A stretch of DNA of 64,000 nucleotides from Suilimivivens sp963650485 (GCA_963650485.1 CAVJLN010000006.1:15613-79612), one strand, 5' to 3'. Shown: positions 15,766-25,737, counted from the first letter of the stretch. The notes: generated from the sequence alone by a model not told the origin. Made by a program: numbers and translations.

Positions 15766-17001
15766 TTAACTCTGCTTTCCTCCAAGCAGCCTTTTCACGG
15801 TCTTCTGCGGATTAAAGTCTTCGATATCATCCGGCACATTCTGTCCGCAGGTCACATAGGACAGCGGCGCACCGGTATAAAGCTTTAAGTTCAACAGATT
15901 TCCAAGCGTTGTAGTCTCGTCCAGTTTCGTGAAGATCAGCTTGTAATCCGTCATATCCGAATAAGCATCCGCAATACGTAACAGATCCCGGTACTTCGTG
16001 GTTACACTCAATACCAGAAATACCTCTTTTTCAACAGAACCGTCTACGGAATGAATCAGTTCCTTCATCACTTCCTTCTGCTCGGCATTCTGGTAGGAAT
16101 GTCCTGCCGTATCCACTAAAATATAGTCATAATCCTTAAAGTCCCGCATCGCCTGACTGATTTCCTCAGCGGAATAAATAATCCGGGACGGAACCTCTAA
16201 GATATTCGCATAAGTCCGTAGCTGTTCGGCTGCCGCAATACGGTAAGTATCTGCGGTAAGCAGTGCGACCTTCTTGCCCCCATCCACGCAGAAGCGTGAA
16301 GCGATTTTGGCAATTGTTGTAGTCTTTCCAACACCGGTAGGCCCGATAAAGAATACCATCTTCGGTCCCTGGGCTGCCGGAGTGATGCCGGCCGGCTTTC
16401 CGAACTTCAGGATCATCTTCTGATAAACATTCGAAAGTGCATAGTCAAACGGCATGTTCGGTTTGTTGGATTTTTCGATTTCATCAATGATCTGGTTGGC
16501 ATACTTTTCATTGACTTCATTTTCCAGCATCGTATTATAAAGCAGCTTCATAAACTGCTCCATTTCACTCGGAGGCTCTTCTTCGGCAGTCTCTGCCTTG
16601 TCCTCAAGCCTATTCTCTTCGGGCTTTTGCATCTGCTGCTCAAGGAGAAAATGCAGGCTGTCGAGCTTTTCTTCAATCGCTGCGCTGTCCGCGCGCTTTT
16701 CTTCCGGATTCCCCTGTTCCTTTTTCTCTGCTGCTTCCTGCCGCAGGGATCTTTCACTGACTGATCGGATATTGGCAATGGCATCCGTCAGATTCAGATC
16801 CTTTTCCGTCACTGCGTTCGGTCTCACTGGTTCTTCCTCAAGCGCCACCGTCACTTCAATCATCTGGGGCTTCAGGAAACGGAACAAGCCCTTCTTCTTC
16901 ACATTCCGGACATTCATAATGACAATGCCGTTTCCTAATTCCTTCTTCGCAATTTCTACTGCTTCCGCTTCTGTTTTTCCTTGAAATTTCTTGATTATCA
17001 T
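15766..17001 (-). CDS. flhF: SRP-family GTPase FlhF, 411 aa
   Basis: Signal-recognition GTPase that marks the site of flagellar assembly. N-terminal basic B domain (KKFQGKTEAEAVEIAKKEL), a charged linker (about 70-170), N domain, then the G domain with Walker A FIGPTGVGKTTTIAKIA, G3 DTAGHSYQN and G4 TKLDE. It begins inside flhA (ATGA, four-base overlap), so translation is coupled. Same order flhA-flhF-flhG as in Bacillus. Confidence 0.96.
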   Translation of the reverse strand: MIIKKFQGKTEAEAVEIAKKELGNGIVIMNVRNVKKKGLFRFLKPQMIEVTVALEEEPVRPNAVTEKDLNLTDAIANIRSVSERSLRQEAAEKKEQGNPEEKRADSAAIEEKLDSLHFLLEQQMQKPEENRLEDKAETAEEEPPSEMEQFMKLLYNTMLENEVNEKYANQIIDEIEKSNKPNMPFDYALSNVYQKMILKFGKPAGITPAAQGPKMVFFIGPTGVGKTTTIAKIASRFCVDGGKKVALLTADTYRIAAAEQLRTYANILEVPSRIIYSAEEISQAMRDFKDYDYILVDTAGHSYQNAEQKEVMKELIHSVDGSVEKEVFLVLSVTTKYRDLLRIADAYSDMTDYKLIFTKLDETTTLGNLLNLKLYTGAPLSYVTCGQNVPDDIEDFNPQKTVKRLLGGKQS

Positions 17002-19031
17002 GCCGTCACCATTCCTACAGACTGTAATTCTACATTATTTTCCACTTCATTATAGGATACTACAATTAAATCCTTCATGTAATCCTCCGTCAGGCGCTTA
17101 AAGTACATACGCACAATCGGAGACGTGATAATAATGGGATTCTTTCCCAGATTTTCCAGCTTTGCGATCTCTGTTTCCACTGATTTGATGATGGCTTTCG
17201 TTCGTTCCGGATCCAGCGTCAGATAAGCTCCGTTCTCGGTCTGCTTCACGCTTGCCATAATTTCCTGCTCGATCTTCGGATCAAGCGTTACCACGCTCGT
17301 TGTCTCATTCGGTGGGAAAAACTTATTGGAAATGGCTCGTTTCAGACTCTGACGTACATACTCGGTTAAAATATCCGTATCTCTTGTCGACGATGCATAA
17401 TCTGCCAGCGTCTCAAAGATGGTCAGGAGATCACGGATGGAGATTCCTTCTTTAAGCAGGTTCTGTAATACCTTCTGTACCTCGCCAAGTCCAAGAAGCT
17501 TCGGAATCAGTTCGTCGACCAGCGAAGGATTGGTTTCCTTTAAGTTGTTAACCAGATTCTGTACATCCTGTCTGGTTAACAGCTCGGAAATATGCTGACG
17601 GATAATCTCCGTCAAATGGGTTGCGATAATGGATGGCGGATCTACTACGGTATATCCAAGGCTCTCAGCCCGTTCCCGCTGTCCTTCCGTAATCCAGATG
17701 GCCGGCAGATGGAAGGACGGTTCAAACGTCGGGATACCTGTAATCTCTTCCTCCACATAGCCCGGATTCATTGCCATATAGTGATCAAACAGGATTTCAC
17801 CCTCGCTCACCTGAATACCTTTAATCTTAATAATATACTGGTTCGGATTTAACTGGATGTTATCACGCAGTCGAATGATCGGCACTACCGTACCTAATTC
17901 CAGTGCAATCTGTCTTCGGATCATAACCACACGGTCAAGCAGGTCACCACCCTGATTCACATCCGCTAACGGAATGATTCCGTAACCAAATTCCAATTCG
18001 ATCGGATCCACCTGCAGGAGACTGTTCACATTCTCCGGCTGCCGGATCTCTTCGGCGGTGGCTTCCTCCATATCGACTTCATTTTCAATCTGTGCCGTCT
18101 CAATCGTTCCCTCAATCACACGTCCCGTCACCACAAAAACAAGACCCAGTCCTAAGAAAACCACCGTAGGCAGCGGTGTCACAATACCGAGTCCTGCAAT
18201 AATCGCACCTACCAGATACAGAGCTCTCGGCACACCGAACAACTGTCCGATCAGCACCGTACCAAAGTCTGCATCCTTCGATCCCTTCGTAACCAGAATA
18301 CCTGTGGAAAGTGAGGTCAGAAGGGACGGGATCTGGCTCACCAGTCCATCACCGATTGTCAGAATAACATACTTATTCAGTGCTGCAGTAATGTCCATGT
18401 TCTGCCGCAGGACACCCATGGCAATACCACCGATGACATTGATTGCAGTAATAATAAGACCTGCCACTGCATCACCCTTTACATACTTTACCGCACCATC
18501 CATGGAACCAAAGAAGCTTGCTTCTTCCTGAATCTTATCTCTCCGCCTCTTTGCTTCGGCATCGTTAATTGCTCCGGTATTTAAGTCTGCATCGATCGCC
18601 ATCTGTTTACCGGGCATTGCATCCAGAGTGAATCGTGCCGTTACTTCAGCCACACGTTCAGATCCTTTGTTGATCACCATGAACTGCACAATCAGCAAAA
18701 TCAGGAAAACAATTGCACCGACAATCAGATCGCCGCCACCGACGAAGCTTCCGAAGGTCGCTACCACCTGTCCGGGATCACCGGTCGTCAGGATCAGACG
18801 GGTCGAGGATACATTCAGAGCGATACGAAAAATCGTGGTGAATAACAGAATGGTCGGGAAGAACGACATATCCAGTACTTCCTTGGAGAACATCGTAGTA
18901 AACAGAATCGTAAATGCAATTGCAATATTACATGCAAGCAGAACATCCAGAAGCCAGCTTGGAATGGGTACAATCAGCATTACAAAGGCCGCTACGATAT
19001 ATGCTGCCACGCCAACGTCTGCCTTTTTCAT
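16998..19031 (-). CDS. flhA: Flagellar export gate protein FlhA, 677 aa
   Basis: Central ring of the flagellar type III export apparatus. About eight membrane helices in the first 310 residues include the FHIPEP-type signature area (GSERVAEVTARFTLDAMPGKQMAID), followed by a large cytoplasmic domain that docks chaperone-substrate complexes. Length is typical. AAAGGAGA lies before the ATG. 40 bases separate it from flhB. No anomalies. Confidence 0.97.
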   Translation of the reverse strand: MKKADVGVAAYIVAAFVMLIVPIPSWLLDVLLACNIAIAFTILFTTMFSKEVLDMSFFPTILLFTTIFRIALNVSSTRLILTTGDPGQVVATFGSFVGGGDLIVGAIVFLILLIVQFMVINKGSERVAEVTARFTLDAMPGKQMAIDADLNTGAINDAEAKRRRDKIQEEASFFGSMDGAVKYVKGDAVAGLIITAINVIGGIAMGVLRQNMDITAALNKYVILTIGDGLVSQIPSLLTSLSTGILVTKGSKDADFGTVLIGQLFGVPRALYLVGAIIAGLGIVTPLPTVVFLGLGLVFVVTGRVIEGTIETAQIENEVDMEEATAEEIRQPENVNSLLQVDPIELEFGYGIIPLADVNQGGDLLDRVVMIRRQIALELGTVVPIIRLRDNIQLNPNQYIIKIKGIQVSEGEILFDHYMAMNPGYVEEEITGIPTFEPSFHLPAIWITEGQRERAESLGYTVVDPPSIIATHLTEIIRQHISELLTRQDVQNLVNNLKETNPSLVDELIPKLLGLGEVQKVLQNLLKEGISIRDLLTIFETLADYASSTRDTDILTEYVRQSLKRAISNKFFPPNETTSVVTLDPKIEQEIMASVKQTENGAYLTLDPERTKAIIKSVETEIAKLENLGKNPIIITSPIVRMYFKRLTEDYMKDLIVVSYNEVENNVELQSVGMVTA

Positions 19032-19071
19032 GTCCGCTCTCCTTTCCTGTCGTCTTCGGTCTTTTCAGTCT

Positions 19072-20181
19072 TTATACTTTCCCTTTCAGGTGATATACGA
19101 AAGCAAGCACTTCCGCTACCGCCTGATAAAGCTCCGGAGGCACCAGCCCTCCGATATCCACATTGGCATAAAGCATACGTGCCAATGGCTTATTTTCTAC
19201 AATTTCAACATCATGTTCCCTTGCAATCTCTTTGATCTTCTGTGCCAGATAGTCTTCGCCCTTCGCAAGCACATAAGGGGCATCGTACTTGTCCGGGTCA
19301 TATTTAATTGCTACCGCAAAATGTGTCGGGTTCGTGATGACAACGTCCGCTTCCGGAAGCTGCTGCATCATTCTGCGCTGGGATGCCTCACGCATACGCT
19401 GTCTCTGCTTTCCCTTAATCTGCGGATCCCCTTCCTGATTCTTATATTCATCCCTGACTTCCTGCTTGGTCATCATCATATCCTGTTTGAACTTCCATTT
19501 CTGGTAGGCAAAGTCAAGCAGTGCAATGACCACATAGGCAGCCGCCACCCTGATCCCTATCGAAAACAGAATGTCTCCCGCAAGACCGATGGCCTGATAC
19601 AGACCGATGTCATACAATAAATACAGATCGGATGCATATTTCTGAGTCTCTGAAAACGCGACATAGCCGATCACGCCGATCTTGGCAATGGATTTCAACA
19701 ATTCCACCAGGGAATTCTTCGAAAAAATTCTGCCAAAGCCCTTTACTGGGTTTAGTTTACTGAATTTTGGCTGTAACGGTTTCCCCGTGACCTTCCATTT
19801 GACCTGCACCACATCACAGACAAATGCAATCACAACAGCAATCAGCAAAACCGGTCCCATCATAATCACCATCTGCAGAATCATTTGACGCAGGATCACG
19901 GAAATCGTTGCAAACGGAACAGCACTGTCAAACATCTGAATTGCATCCGGAATTGCATTATAGATTCCCTGGAAATAGTTCACGAAGCTCTCTCCCAGCG
20001 ACCCAGCATAAAACCGGACGATCAGAAACATTGCCAGAATTCCGGCTGCATTCGCAACCTCTTTACTCTTGGCAACCTGTCCTTCCTTCCGGGCATCCTC
20101 CAGCTTCTTGGAAGTCGGCTGCTCGGTTTTCTCTCCACCAGGACCATCCTTGGCAAAGAACTGAAGCTGATAATCCAACAC
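19072..20181 (-). CDS. flhB: Flagellar export switch protein FlhB, 369 aa
   Basis: Substrate-specificity switch of the export gate. Four membrane helices, then a cytoplasmic domain with the self-cleavage site NPTH (VVITNPTHFAVAIKY), intact. The N-terminal EKTEQPTSKKLEDARKEGQ is the family signature. There is no ATG near the ribosome binding site: AGGAGG is followed by TTG, CTG, GTG and TTG codons. I choose the GTG at 20181 (spacing ten); TTG at 20190 lies too close. Starts 14 bases after fliR. Confidence 0.95.
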   Translation of the reverse strand: MLDYQLQFFAKDGPGGEKTEQPTSKKLEDARKEGQVAKSKEVANAAGILAMFLIVRFYAGSLGESFVNYFQGIYNAIPDAIQMFDSAVPFATISVILRQMILQMVIMMGPVLLIAVVIAFVCDVVQVKWKVTGKPLQPKFSKLNPVKGFGRIFSKNSLVELLKSIAKIGVIGYVAFSETQKYASDLYLLYDIGLYQAIGLAGDILFSIGIRVAAAYVVIALLDFAYQKWKFKQDMMMTKQEVRDEYKNQEGDPQIKGKQRQRMREASQRRMMQQLPEADVVITNPTHFAVAIKYDPDKYDAPYVLAKGEDYLAQKIKEIAREHDVEIVENKPLARMLYANVDIGGLVPPELYQAVAEVLAFVYHLKGKV

Positions 20182-20195
20182 CAGGACCAATCCTC

Positions 20196-20975
20196 CTAAC
20201 TCATTGCCTCTACAAAGCTCACCATAACCTTCTTCATCTGGTCAAAAACAAAGCTTGCTGCATCCGGCAGCATGGTCATGGATAAAAATAATACCGCAAG
20301 ACCGACCAGAAGCTTTAACTGGATACCAACCGCAAACATATTCAGCTGCGGGGATATCTTCGCCAGTACGCCGAGAATCGCATTTAACAGAACCATCACA
20401 ACGAAAACCGGCAGACAGATCCGAAATCCAATAATCATAAAATCGGTCATAAAGCTGATAAAGCTGGTCAGCATTTTATTGAAACGGAATACGGCTCCGT
20501 TAATCGGAATCAGCGTATAAGCTTCTACGAACGCCGATAACAAATAACGGTACATTCCTGAAATAATCAGCATCAACATAATCATGTAATTATAAATAAC
20601 ACCCGATATGGATGTCTGCTGCTTCGTTGTCGGATCAAACATATTCGCCATGGACAATCCGATATCCATATCCACGATCTGACCGGCAAAGGCCATAATC
20701 GAGGTGCAGAAATTCGTTCCGAAGCCCAGCAGAAGCCCCGTAACAACCTCTTTCATCACGATCACCGTATATTCCAGAAGTCCGTTATAGACAATCTCGG
20801 TTTCCGGCAGGGTGTGATACAGAAGCAGTGTAATAAAAAAGCTCAGTCCGGCGCGGATTCTTGCCGGTGTATTTCCCATACTGAAAAACGGCGCAATAAA
20901 AACAAAGCTTGCCACCCGTACAAAAATCAGCAGGAAATACAGCAATTCATTGTAAGTAAAATCATAATTGATCAT
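20196..20975 (-). CDS. fliR: Flagellar export gate protein FliR, 259 aa
   Basis: Integral membrane component of the export gate, forming the FliPQR core. Several hydrophobic helices, with family blocks VRVASFVFIAPFF near the N-terminus, the central GQIVDMDIGLSMANMFDP and ISPQLNMFAVGIQLKLLVGL towards the C-terminus. Length normal. Starts three bases after fliQ. In some Clostridia FliR is fused to FlhB; here they are separate. Confidence 0.96.
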   Translation of the reverse strand: MINYDFTYNELLYFLLIFVRVASFVFIAPFFSMGNTPARIRAGLSFFITLLLYHTLPETEIVYNGLLEYTVIVMKEVVTGLLLGFGTNFCTSIMAFAGQIVDMDIGLSMANMFDPTTKQQTSISGVIYNYMIMLMLIISGMYRYLLSAFVEAYTLIPINGAVFRFNKMLTSFISFMTDFMIIGFRICLPVFVVMVLLNAILGVLAKISPQLNMFAVGIQLKLLVGLAVLFLSMTMLPDAASFVFDQMKKVMVSFVEAMS

Positions 20976-20978
20976 AAG

Positions 20979-21248
20979 CTACCTGATGTATAAGGGAAAA
21001 TCAGACCACAAACGGATCGTAAACTGTACCATTTCATTCAGCATCCAGTGGCCAAGTACAATCAGAGCAAGAAAAACTGCAATGATTTTCGGAACAAAGG
21101 TCAGTGTCTGCTCCTGAATGGATGTGACCGTCTGAAAAATACTGATAATCAGACCGACAATCAATGAAACAAGCAATACCGGCGCTGCAACCTTAATGAC
21201 CAGATAAAGCGCCTCACTCGAAACGGCGGTTACCTCTTCAATCCCCAT
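20979..21248 (-). CDS. fliQ: Flagellar export gate protein FliQ, 89 aa
   Basis: Two-helix membrane protein of the FliPQR gate. VIKVAAPVLLVSLIVGLIISIFQTVTSIQEQTLTFVPKI is the family core. The expected length is about 89 residues. Lies between fliP and fliR with 13- and 3-base gaps. Confidence 0.96.
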   Translation of the reverse strand: MGIEEVTAVSSEALYLVIKVAAPVLLVSLIVGLIISIFQTVTSIQEQTLTFVPKIIAVFLALIVLGHWMLNEMVQFTIRLWSDFPLYIR

Positions 21249-21261
21249 TTATTTATTCCTC

Positions 21262-22122
21262 CTAATAAAAGGTTTTAATCAGGTTTCCAATAATCAGACT
21301 CCAGCCATCTGCCAGAATAAACAGCAGAATCTTAAACGGCATGGAAATCGTTGTCGGCGGCAGCATCATCATACCCATACCCATCAGGGTCGATGCCACA
21401 ACCATATCAATGACAATAAACGGAATATAAATATAGAAGCCAATGATAAAGGCGGTCCTAAGTTCACTGATGATAAAGCTCGGAATCAGAATTTCCGTCG
21501 GAATGCCATCCAGCGTTCCGTCCCAGTCTTCTCCGCTGATCTCAAAGAACAGTGTTACATCCTTCTTCTGCGTCTGTCCATACATGAATTCCCGTAAAGG
21601 CTGTAAGCCTTCTGTGAAAAATTCCTCCTGCGTGATCTCTCCGTTTTCAAACGGAACCAATGCCTCCGTATAAATTGTGTTAATCGTCGGACGCATCACG
21701 AAAAAGGTTAAAAACAAAGCTAACCCAATCAACACCTGGTTCGGAGGTGCTGTTTGGGTGTTAAGCGCTGCCCTGGTAAAATGTAACACAATGAGAATTC
21801 TGGTAAAAGAAGTGAGCATGATCAGCAGTGTCGGCGCCAGTGCGATCAGCGTCAGTGTAATCAGGATCCTTAGAGTCCCATTAATCTGTCCATTGCCATC
21901 ATTACTGGTAATGGTAAAGGTATTGCCGATATTCAGTTGCGATAAATCACTCTGATCCTCAGACGTTCCGGGATCCTCTCTTGTGGTACTCTCCGTAGTC
22001 TCTCCGGTAAGCCCCGTCGATGTATAAGAGGCCTGTACGGAAAACTGTGGGATAATACACAATATGCCTACCGTCATCAGCAGGCATACGAAGTTTATGA
22101 TCTTTTTCATAAAGTGCATCAT
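21262..22122 (-). CDS. fliP: Flagellar export gate protein FliP, 286 aa
   Basis: Core protein of the export gate, made with a signal peptide (hydrophobic stretch at about 8-29) followed by a polar periplasmic-side segment rich in Thr/Glu/Ser and then four membrane helices. Family motifs: LTSFTRILIVLHFTRAALNTQ and the C-terminal PPTTISMPFKILLFILADGW. The start directly abuts the fliO stop; ATG at 22122 is used, with a second ATG at 22110 also possible. Confidence 0.96.
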   Translation of the reverse strand: MMHFMKKIINFVCLLMTVGILCIIPQFSVQASYTSTGLTGETTESTTREDPGTSEDQSDLSQLNIGNTFTITSNDGNGQINGTLRILITLTLIALAPTLLIMLTSFTRILIVLHFTRAALNTQTAPPNQVLIGLALFLTFFVMRPTINTIYTEALVPFENGEITQEEFFTEGLQPLREFMYGQTQKKDVTLFFEISGEDWDGTLDGIPTEILIPSFIISELRTAFIIGFYIYIPFIVIDMVVASTLMGMGMMMLPPTTISMPFKILLFILADGWSLIIGNLIKTFY

Positions 22123-22491
22123 TTATTCTTTCTCTTTTTTCCCCAGATTCTTTACACTGGCAAACACTTTGGAAAAATCCATCTGCTGCTGTCCATGATC
22201 CGTTGTGAGCACCAGCTCCTCTTCCGACAACTCGGTCAGCATATGTACTTCATCCTTGCCAATGGCGATCAGGACATACTTCGTCCCGGCACGCACAATC
22301 TGCAGATACTTATTAGAAGTAATTCTGCAGGTTTCGATCACCTCCAGATTGTTTCCATTGCCCTTCACCTTCTGGTATTTCGCGATCCAGCGTGTTGTGA
22401 AATAAGTAATCACCAGAACAAACACAAACAACAGTAAGACGGTCAGAAACTGGAGATAACTGTCAGTCCTTGATGTAATTGCAAGGAGCAT
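22123..22491 (-). CDS. fliO: Flagellar biosynthesis protein FliO (FliZ), 122 aa
   Basis: Small bitopic protein that helps assemble FliP. One membrane helix (about 14-34), then a cytoplasmic domain with NLEVIETCRITSNKYLQIVRAGTKYVLIAIGKDEVHML, typical of the FliO/FliZ family. In Bacillus nomenclature this position is fliZ. Adjacent to cheY (two bases) and fliP (zero bases). Confidence 0.93.
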   Translation of the reverse strand: MLLAITSRTDSYLQFLTVLLLFVFVLVITYFTTRWIAKYQKVKGNGNNLEVIETCRITSNKYLQIVRAGTKYVLIAIGKDEVHMLTELSEEELVLTTDHGQQQMDFSKVFASVKNLGKKEKE

Positions 22492-22493
22492 AA

Positions 22494-22856
22494 TTAACCA
22501 ACTACTTTCTTAACGGCTTCCAATACACGATCTGCTTGGAACGGTTTTACGATAAAGTCCCTTGCTCCTGCCTGAATGGATTCGATAACCATCGCCTGCT
22601 GTCCCATTGCGGAACACATAATTACACGGGCGTTGGGATCTGCTTCCTTGATTCTCTTTAAAGCACCGATTCCGTCAAGCTCCGGCATGGTGATATCCAT
22701 CAATACCAGATCCGGTTTTAATTCATTGTACTTTTCGACTGCCTTTAATCCGTTTTCAGCTTCTCCTGCAACATTGTATCCATTCTTGGTGAGAATGTCC
22801 TTGATCATCATTCTCATAAACGCTGCGTCATCAACGATTAAAATATTCTTTGCCAT
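22494..22856 (-). CDS. cheY: Chemotaxis response regulator CheY, 120 aa
   Basis: Single receiver domain. The acidic pair Asp9-Asp10, the phosphorylated Asp54 (LVLMDITMP), the conserved Ser/Thr (MCSAMG) and Lys (IVKPF) are all present. CheY-P binds the switch proteins FliM and FliY. Its position between fliY and fliO is the Bacillus arrangement. Confidence 0.97.
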   Translation of the reverse strand: MAKNILIVDDAAFMRMMIKDILTKNGYNVAGEAENGLKAVEKYNELKPDLVLMDITMPELDGIGALKRIKEADPNARVIMCSAMGQQAMVIESIQAGARDFIVKPFQADRVLEAVKKVVG

Positions 22857-22872
22857 AATTTTTCTCCTATTT

Positions 22873-24156
22873 CTAGTTAATTATCTCGGTTACCCGGACA
22901 CCAAAGCTCTCTTCAATTACAACCACTTCACCTTTCGCTACATACTTGCCGTTTACAAGCACATCAATCGGCTCTCCGGCAATTTTGTCAAGCTCAATAA
23001 TTGTTCCCGGTGCGAAATCCAGAATTTCTGCGATCGACTTTTTGGTTCTGCCAAGCTCAACCGTAACTTCCAACGGAACATCTTTGATCAGACCGATGTT
23101 TTCCTGTCCTGAAATAGCTGCTGTGGCATTGTCAAAGTTCTGGAACTGTGCAGGCTGTACATTCATAGGCTGTGCATTCATCTGTGGCATTCCCATATTC
23201 ATCTGGTTCATACCCATGTTCATCTGCGGTATTCCCATGCCCATCTGATTCATGCCCATGTTCATCTGCGGCATTCCCATACCCATCTGATTCATGCTCA
23301 TGTTCATCTGGTTCATATCCATACCGTACGGAGCCATATTCTGGTTCGGAGTCATGTTTGCTGTCGGCGGAACATACGGTTCCGGATCGGATGCCGGAGC
23401 AGGTGCAGGTTCGCTTACAGATGCCGGACCAGATTCGGAATCTCCCGAGCTTGATGCTACGAAGGTTTCATACAGGCTTCTCGCAAAGGATACCGGATAG
23501 AGCTGCATAATCGTACTGTCTACCAGATCATCAATTTGCATTCGGAAAGAAATTTTCACAAAGTTTCCTGCTAGGAATCCTTCAATCGCTTCCCCGTTTT
23601 CAAATTCTTCCAGATTTAAGAGACTTGCTTCCGGGGGACTGATATCAATTACTTTTCCAAGCATTGTGGAAAGTGACGTCGCAGCAGATCCCATCATCTG
23701 ATTCATCGCTTCTGAAATGGCACTTAAGTGAAGTTCTCCAAGTTCCCCATCGGTATTGGTTCCATCACCGCCCATCATCAGATCTGCGATAACCTTTACA
23801 TCATGTTCCTTCAGTACCATAATGTTGGCACCGTCCAGACCCGCTGTATATCTGATTTTAATAAAAACACATGGTCTCTGATAATCTTCAACAACCGTAG
23901 CCCATGTTGCCATGGTAACTACCGGCGTTGTAATATTAACTCTGTGATTGACCAGTGAATATAACGTTGTGGCAGAAGATCCCATGCTGATATTGGCAAT
24001 CTCGCCAATCGCATCACGCTCTACATCGTTCAGTGCATCATCATCGGATGCCGGAGCTGTGCTCGCTGTGACCGCCGATGTATCATTACTGCCGCCGGAC
24101 AAATCCATTCCGTTGAGTAGTGCATTTATTTCATCTTGCGTCAGCATTCCGTCCAT
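22873..24156 (-). CDS. fliY: Flagellar motor switch phosphatase FliY with Met/Asn/Gln-rich insert, 427 aa
   Basis: C-ring protein that also dephosphorylates CheY-P. An N-terminal peptide MLTQDEINALLNG matches the CheY-P-binding peptide of FliM. A CheC-like domain follows with both phosphatase motifs (DAIGEIAN and SAISEAMN). The C-terminal FliN (SpoA) domain begins near residue 350 (IGLIKDVPLEVTVELGRTKKSI). Between them, about residues 265-340 form a Pro-rich stretch then many near-identical units of M-N-Q-M-G-M-G-M-P-Q. Such a linker is common but this one is strikingly repetitive. Starts three bases after fliM. Confidence 0.95.
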   Translation of the reverse strand: MDGMLTQDEINALLNGMDLSGGSNDTSAVTASTAPASDDDALNDVERDAIGEIANISMGSSATTLYSLVNHRVNITTPVVTMATWATVVEDYQRPCVFIKIRYTAGLDGANIMVLKEHDVKVIADLMMGGDGTNTDGELGELHLSAISEAMNQMMGSAATSLSTMLGKVIDISPPEASLLNLEEFENGEAIEGFLAGNFVKISFRMQIDDLVDSTIMQLYPVSFARSLYETFVASSSGDSESGPASVSEPAPAPASDPEPYVPPTANMTPNQNMAPYGMDMNQMNMSMNQMGMGMPQMNMGMNQMGMGIPQMNMGMNQMNMGMPQMNAQPMNVQPAQFQNFDNATAAISGQENIGLIKDVPLEVTVELGRTKKSIAEILDFAPGTIIELDKIAGEPIDVLVNGKYVAKGEVVVIEESFGVRVTEIIN

Positions 24157-24159
24157 GCC

Positions 24160-25140
24160 TTACTCCCCCTCTCTGATTACTGATGTTATCCGGACAGCAT
24201 ATTTGTCCTGACTCGAACCGGGCAATGCTGTAAATTTGCGGATATTTCCTACATAGACTGACATTTCGGAATTCACACTGGTATCCAGCCGGATGATGTC
24301 ACCGCACTGTAAACCAAGGAAATCATTTACGGATACCTGGCTCTTTCCAAGAACGGCCCGGATCGGGGCATCCACTCTCTTGATGAGCAATTCAATATGC
24401 TCTTCATAATCTGCGGAATCTTCCTTCTGCATTGTGGAGAACCAGTACTTTGTATTCAGCTTGTCAATGATGTCTTCCAGCGTAAAGAACGGAAGACAGA
24501 TATTCATAAATCCTTCGACCTCACCGATCTTCACATTCATCGTCACAATAGCAATCATGTCACTCGGTGCGATGACCTGTGCGAACTGGACATTCGTTTC
24601 AATCCGATCCAGCATCGGCATGATATCGAGCACGTTCTTCCACGGCTCCCTCATCAGCTGCATGCACACAATCATCATCTTCCGGATAATGGTCATTTCA
24701 ATTTCAGAGAAGTCACGGTTACGCTCCAGAGGTGCTCCCTGTCCCCCAAGCATACGATCAATCATGGCAAATCCGAGATTGGAGGCTAATTCTATAATAA
24801 TATTACCTGTCAAAGGCTTGAAATCCACAATTCCCAAAATAACAGGATTGGAAAGTGCATTTGTAAATTCAGAGAACGTTACCGTTTCCGAGCTTGCTAC
24901 CGTAGCCTGCACATTCTTGCGCAGATAAACTGGCAAATTCGTTGACAGCAGCCGTCCATAATGTTCATATATAATTTCTAATGTTCTCAGGTGCTCCTTT
25001 GAGAATTTGGCAGGACGTTTAAAGTCATAGTCTTTGATCTGTTTTTCCTTTGATTCCTGTATCTGCTCCACATCGAGCTCGCCAGTGCTCAGCTGATTAA
25101 GCAGCTTATCAATTTCATCCTGCGATAGTACCTCGCTCAC
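24160..25140 (-). CDS. fliM: Flagellar motor switch protein FliM, 326 aa
   Basis: C-ring protein linking FliG with FliY/FliN. N-terminal CheY-P-binding peptide LSQDEIDKLLNQL, the CheC-like middle domain and a C-terminal SpoA domain (FLGLQCGDIIRLDTSVNSEMSVYVGN). Start is a GTG at 25140 with GGAGGTGAG five bases upstream. Normal length. Confidence 0.97.
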   Translation of the reverse strand: MSEVLSQDEIDKLLNQLSTGELDVEQIQESKEKQIKDYDFKRPAKFSKEHLRTLEIIYEHYGRLLSTNLPVYLRKNVQATVASSETVTFSEFTNALSNPVILGIVDFKPLTGNIIIELASNLGFAMIDRMLGGQGAPLERNRDFSEIEMTIIRKMMIVCMQLMREPWKNVLDIMPMLDRIETNVQFAQVIAPSDMIAIVTMNVKIGEVEGFMNICLPFFTLEDIIDKLNTKYWFSTMQKEDSADYEEHIELLIKRVDAPIRAVLGKSQVSVNDFLGLQCGDIIRLDTSVNSEMSVYVGNIRKFTALPGSSQDKYAVRITSVIREGE

Positions 25141-25184
25141 CGCATCTCACCTCCTTCTTTCTTTACGCAGCTATATGCGGCGTA

Positions 25185-25721
25185 TTATTGATAAAGAGGA
25201 TTGCTTAAGGTCACATCGAAAATGAAATCAGAGCCATATAATGCACGAATTCTGTTCAGGATATCATCTTTTACCGCCTGAGGATTCTCAGAAGCCTCTT
25301 CCATGGTATACTGGCTGAACGCCTCCGTGATCTCGCCCTTAATAAGATCCACCTTGTTCTCAAGATCCGCAGAATAGGTTTTATAGTCACTGTTTTTCTT
25401 ATTCATGGAAAGTACCACGGAGGTACTGACATAATGAACCTTGCTTGTCGTCTCTGTGTCGCTGTCCGTAATAACAGAAGGCTTCAGTTGGATAACCAGA
25501 TCCGCAATGGTATAGGTGTCAATATCATCAATCGTAATTGCTTCCTCTTCCTGAACCTTCTCATCCGTTCCAAGCTCCAACTGAATGGCAGATGCTACCT
25601 GCGTAACAAATGCTGCGGTCTTTCTGTTGGTATTCAGTACACTGAACATCATAATTGAGGTCAGAACAATATTAACGATCAGCAATACCAGGATTGCGAC
25701 CGAAACGAGATTTTTCTTCAT
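25185..25721 (-). CDS. fliL: Flagellar basal-body-associated protein FliL, 178 aa
   Basis: Bitopic membrane protein that sits around the stator units. One membrane helix (about 6-26), then an extracytoplasmic domain with DTYTIADLVIQLKP and the C-terminal LNRIRALYGSDFIFDVTLSNPLYQ. A little longer than average FliL. Lies between motB and fliM. Confidence 0.9.
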   Translation of the reverse strand: MKKNLVSVAILVLLIVNIVLTSIMMFSVLNTNRKTAAFVTQVASAIQLELGTDEKVQEEEAITIDDIDTYTIADLVIQLKPSVITDSDTETTSKVHYVSTSVVLSMNKKNSDYKTYSADLENKVDLIKGEITEAFSQYTMEEASENPQAVKDDILNRIRALYGSDFIFDVTLSNPLYQ

Positions 25722-25737
25722 GATGTCAACACCTTTC

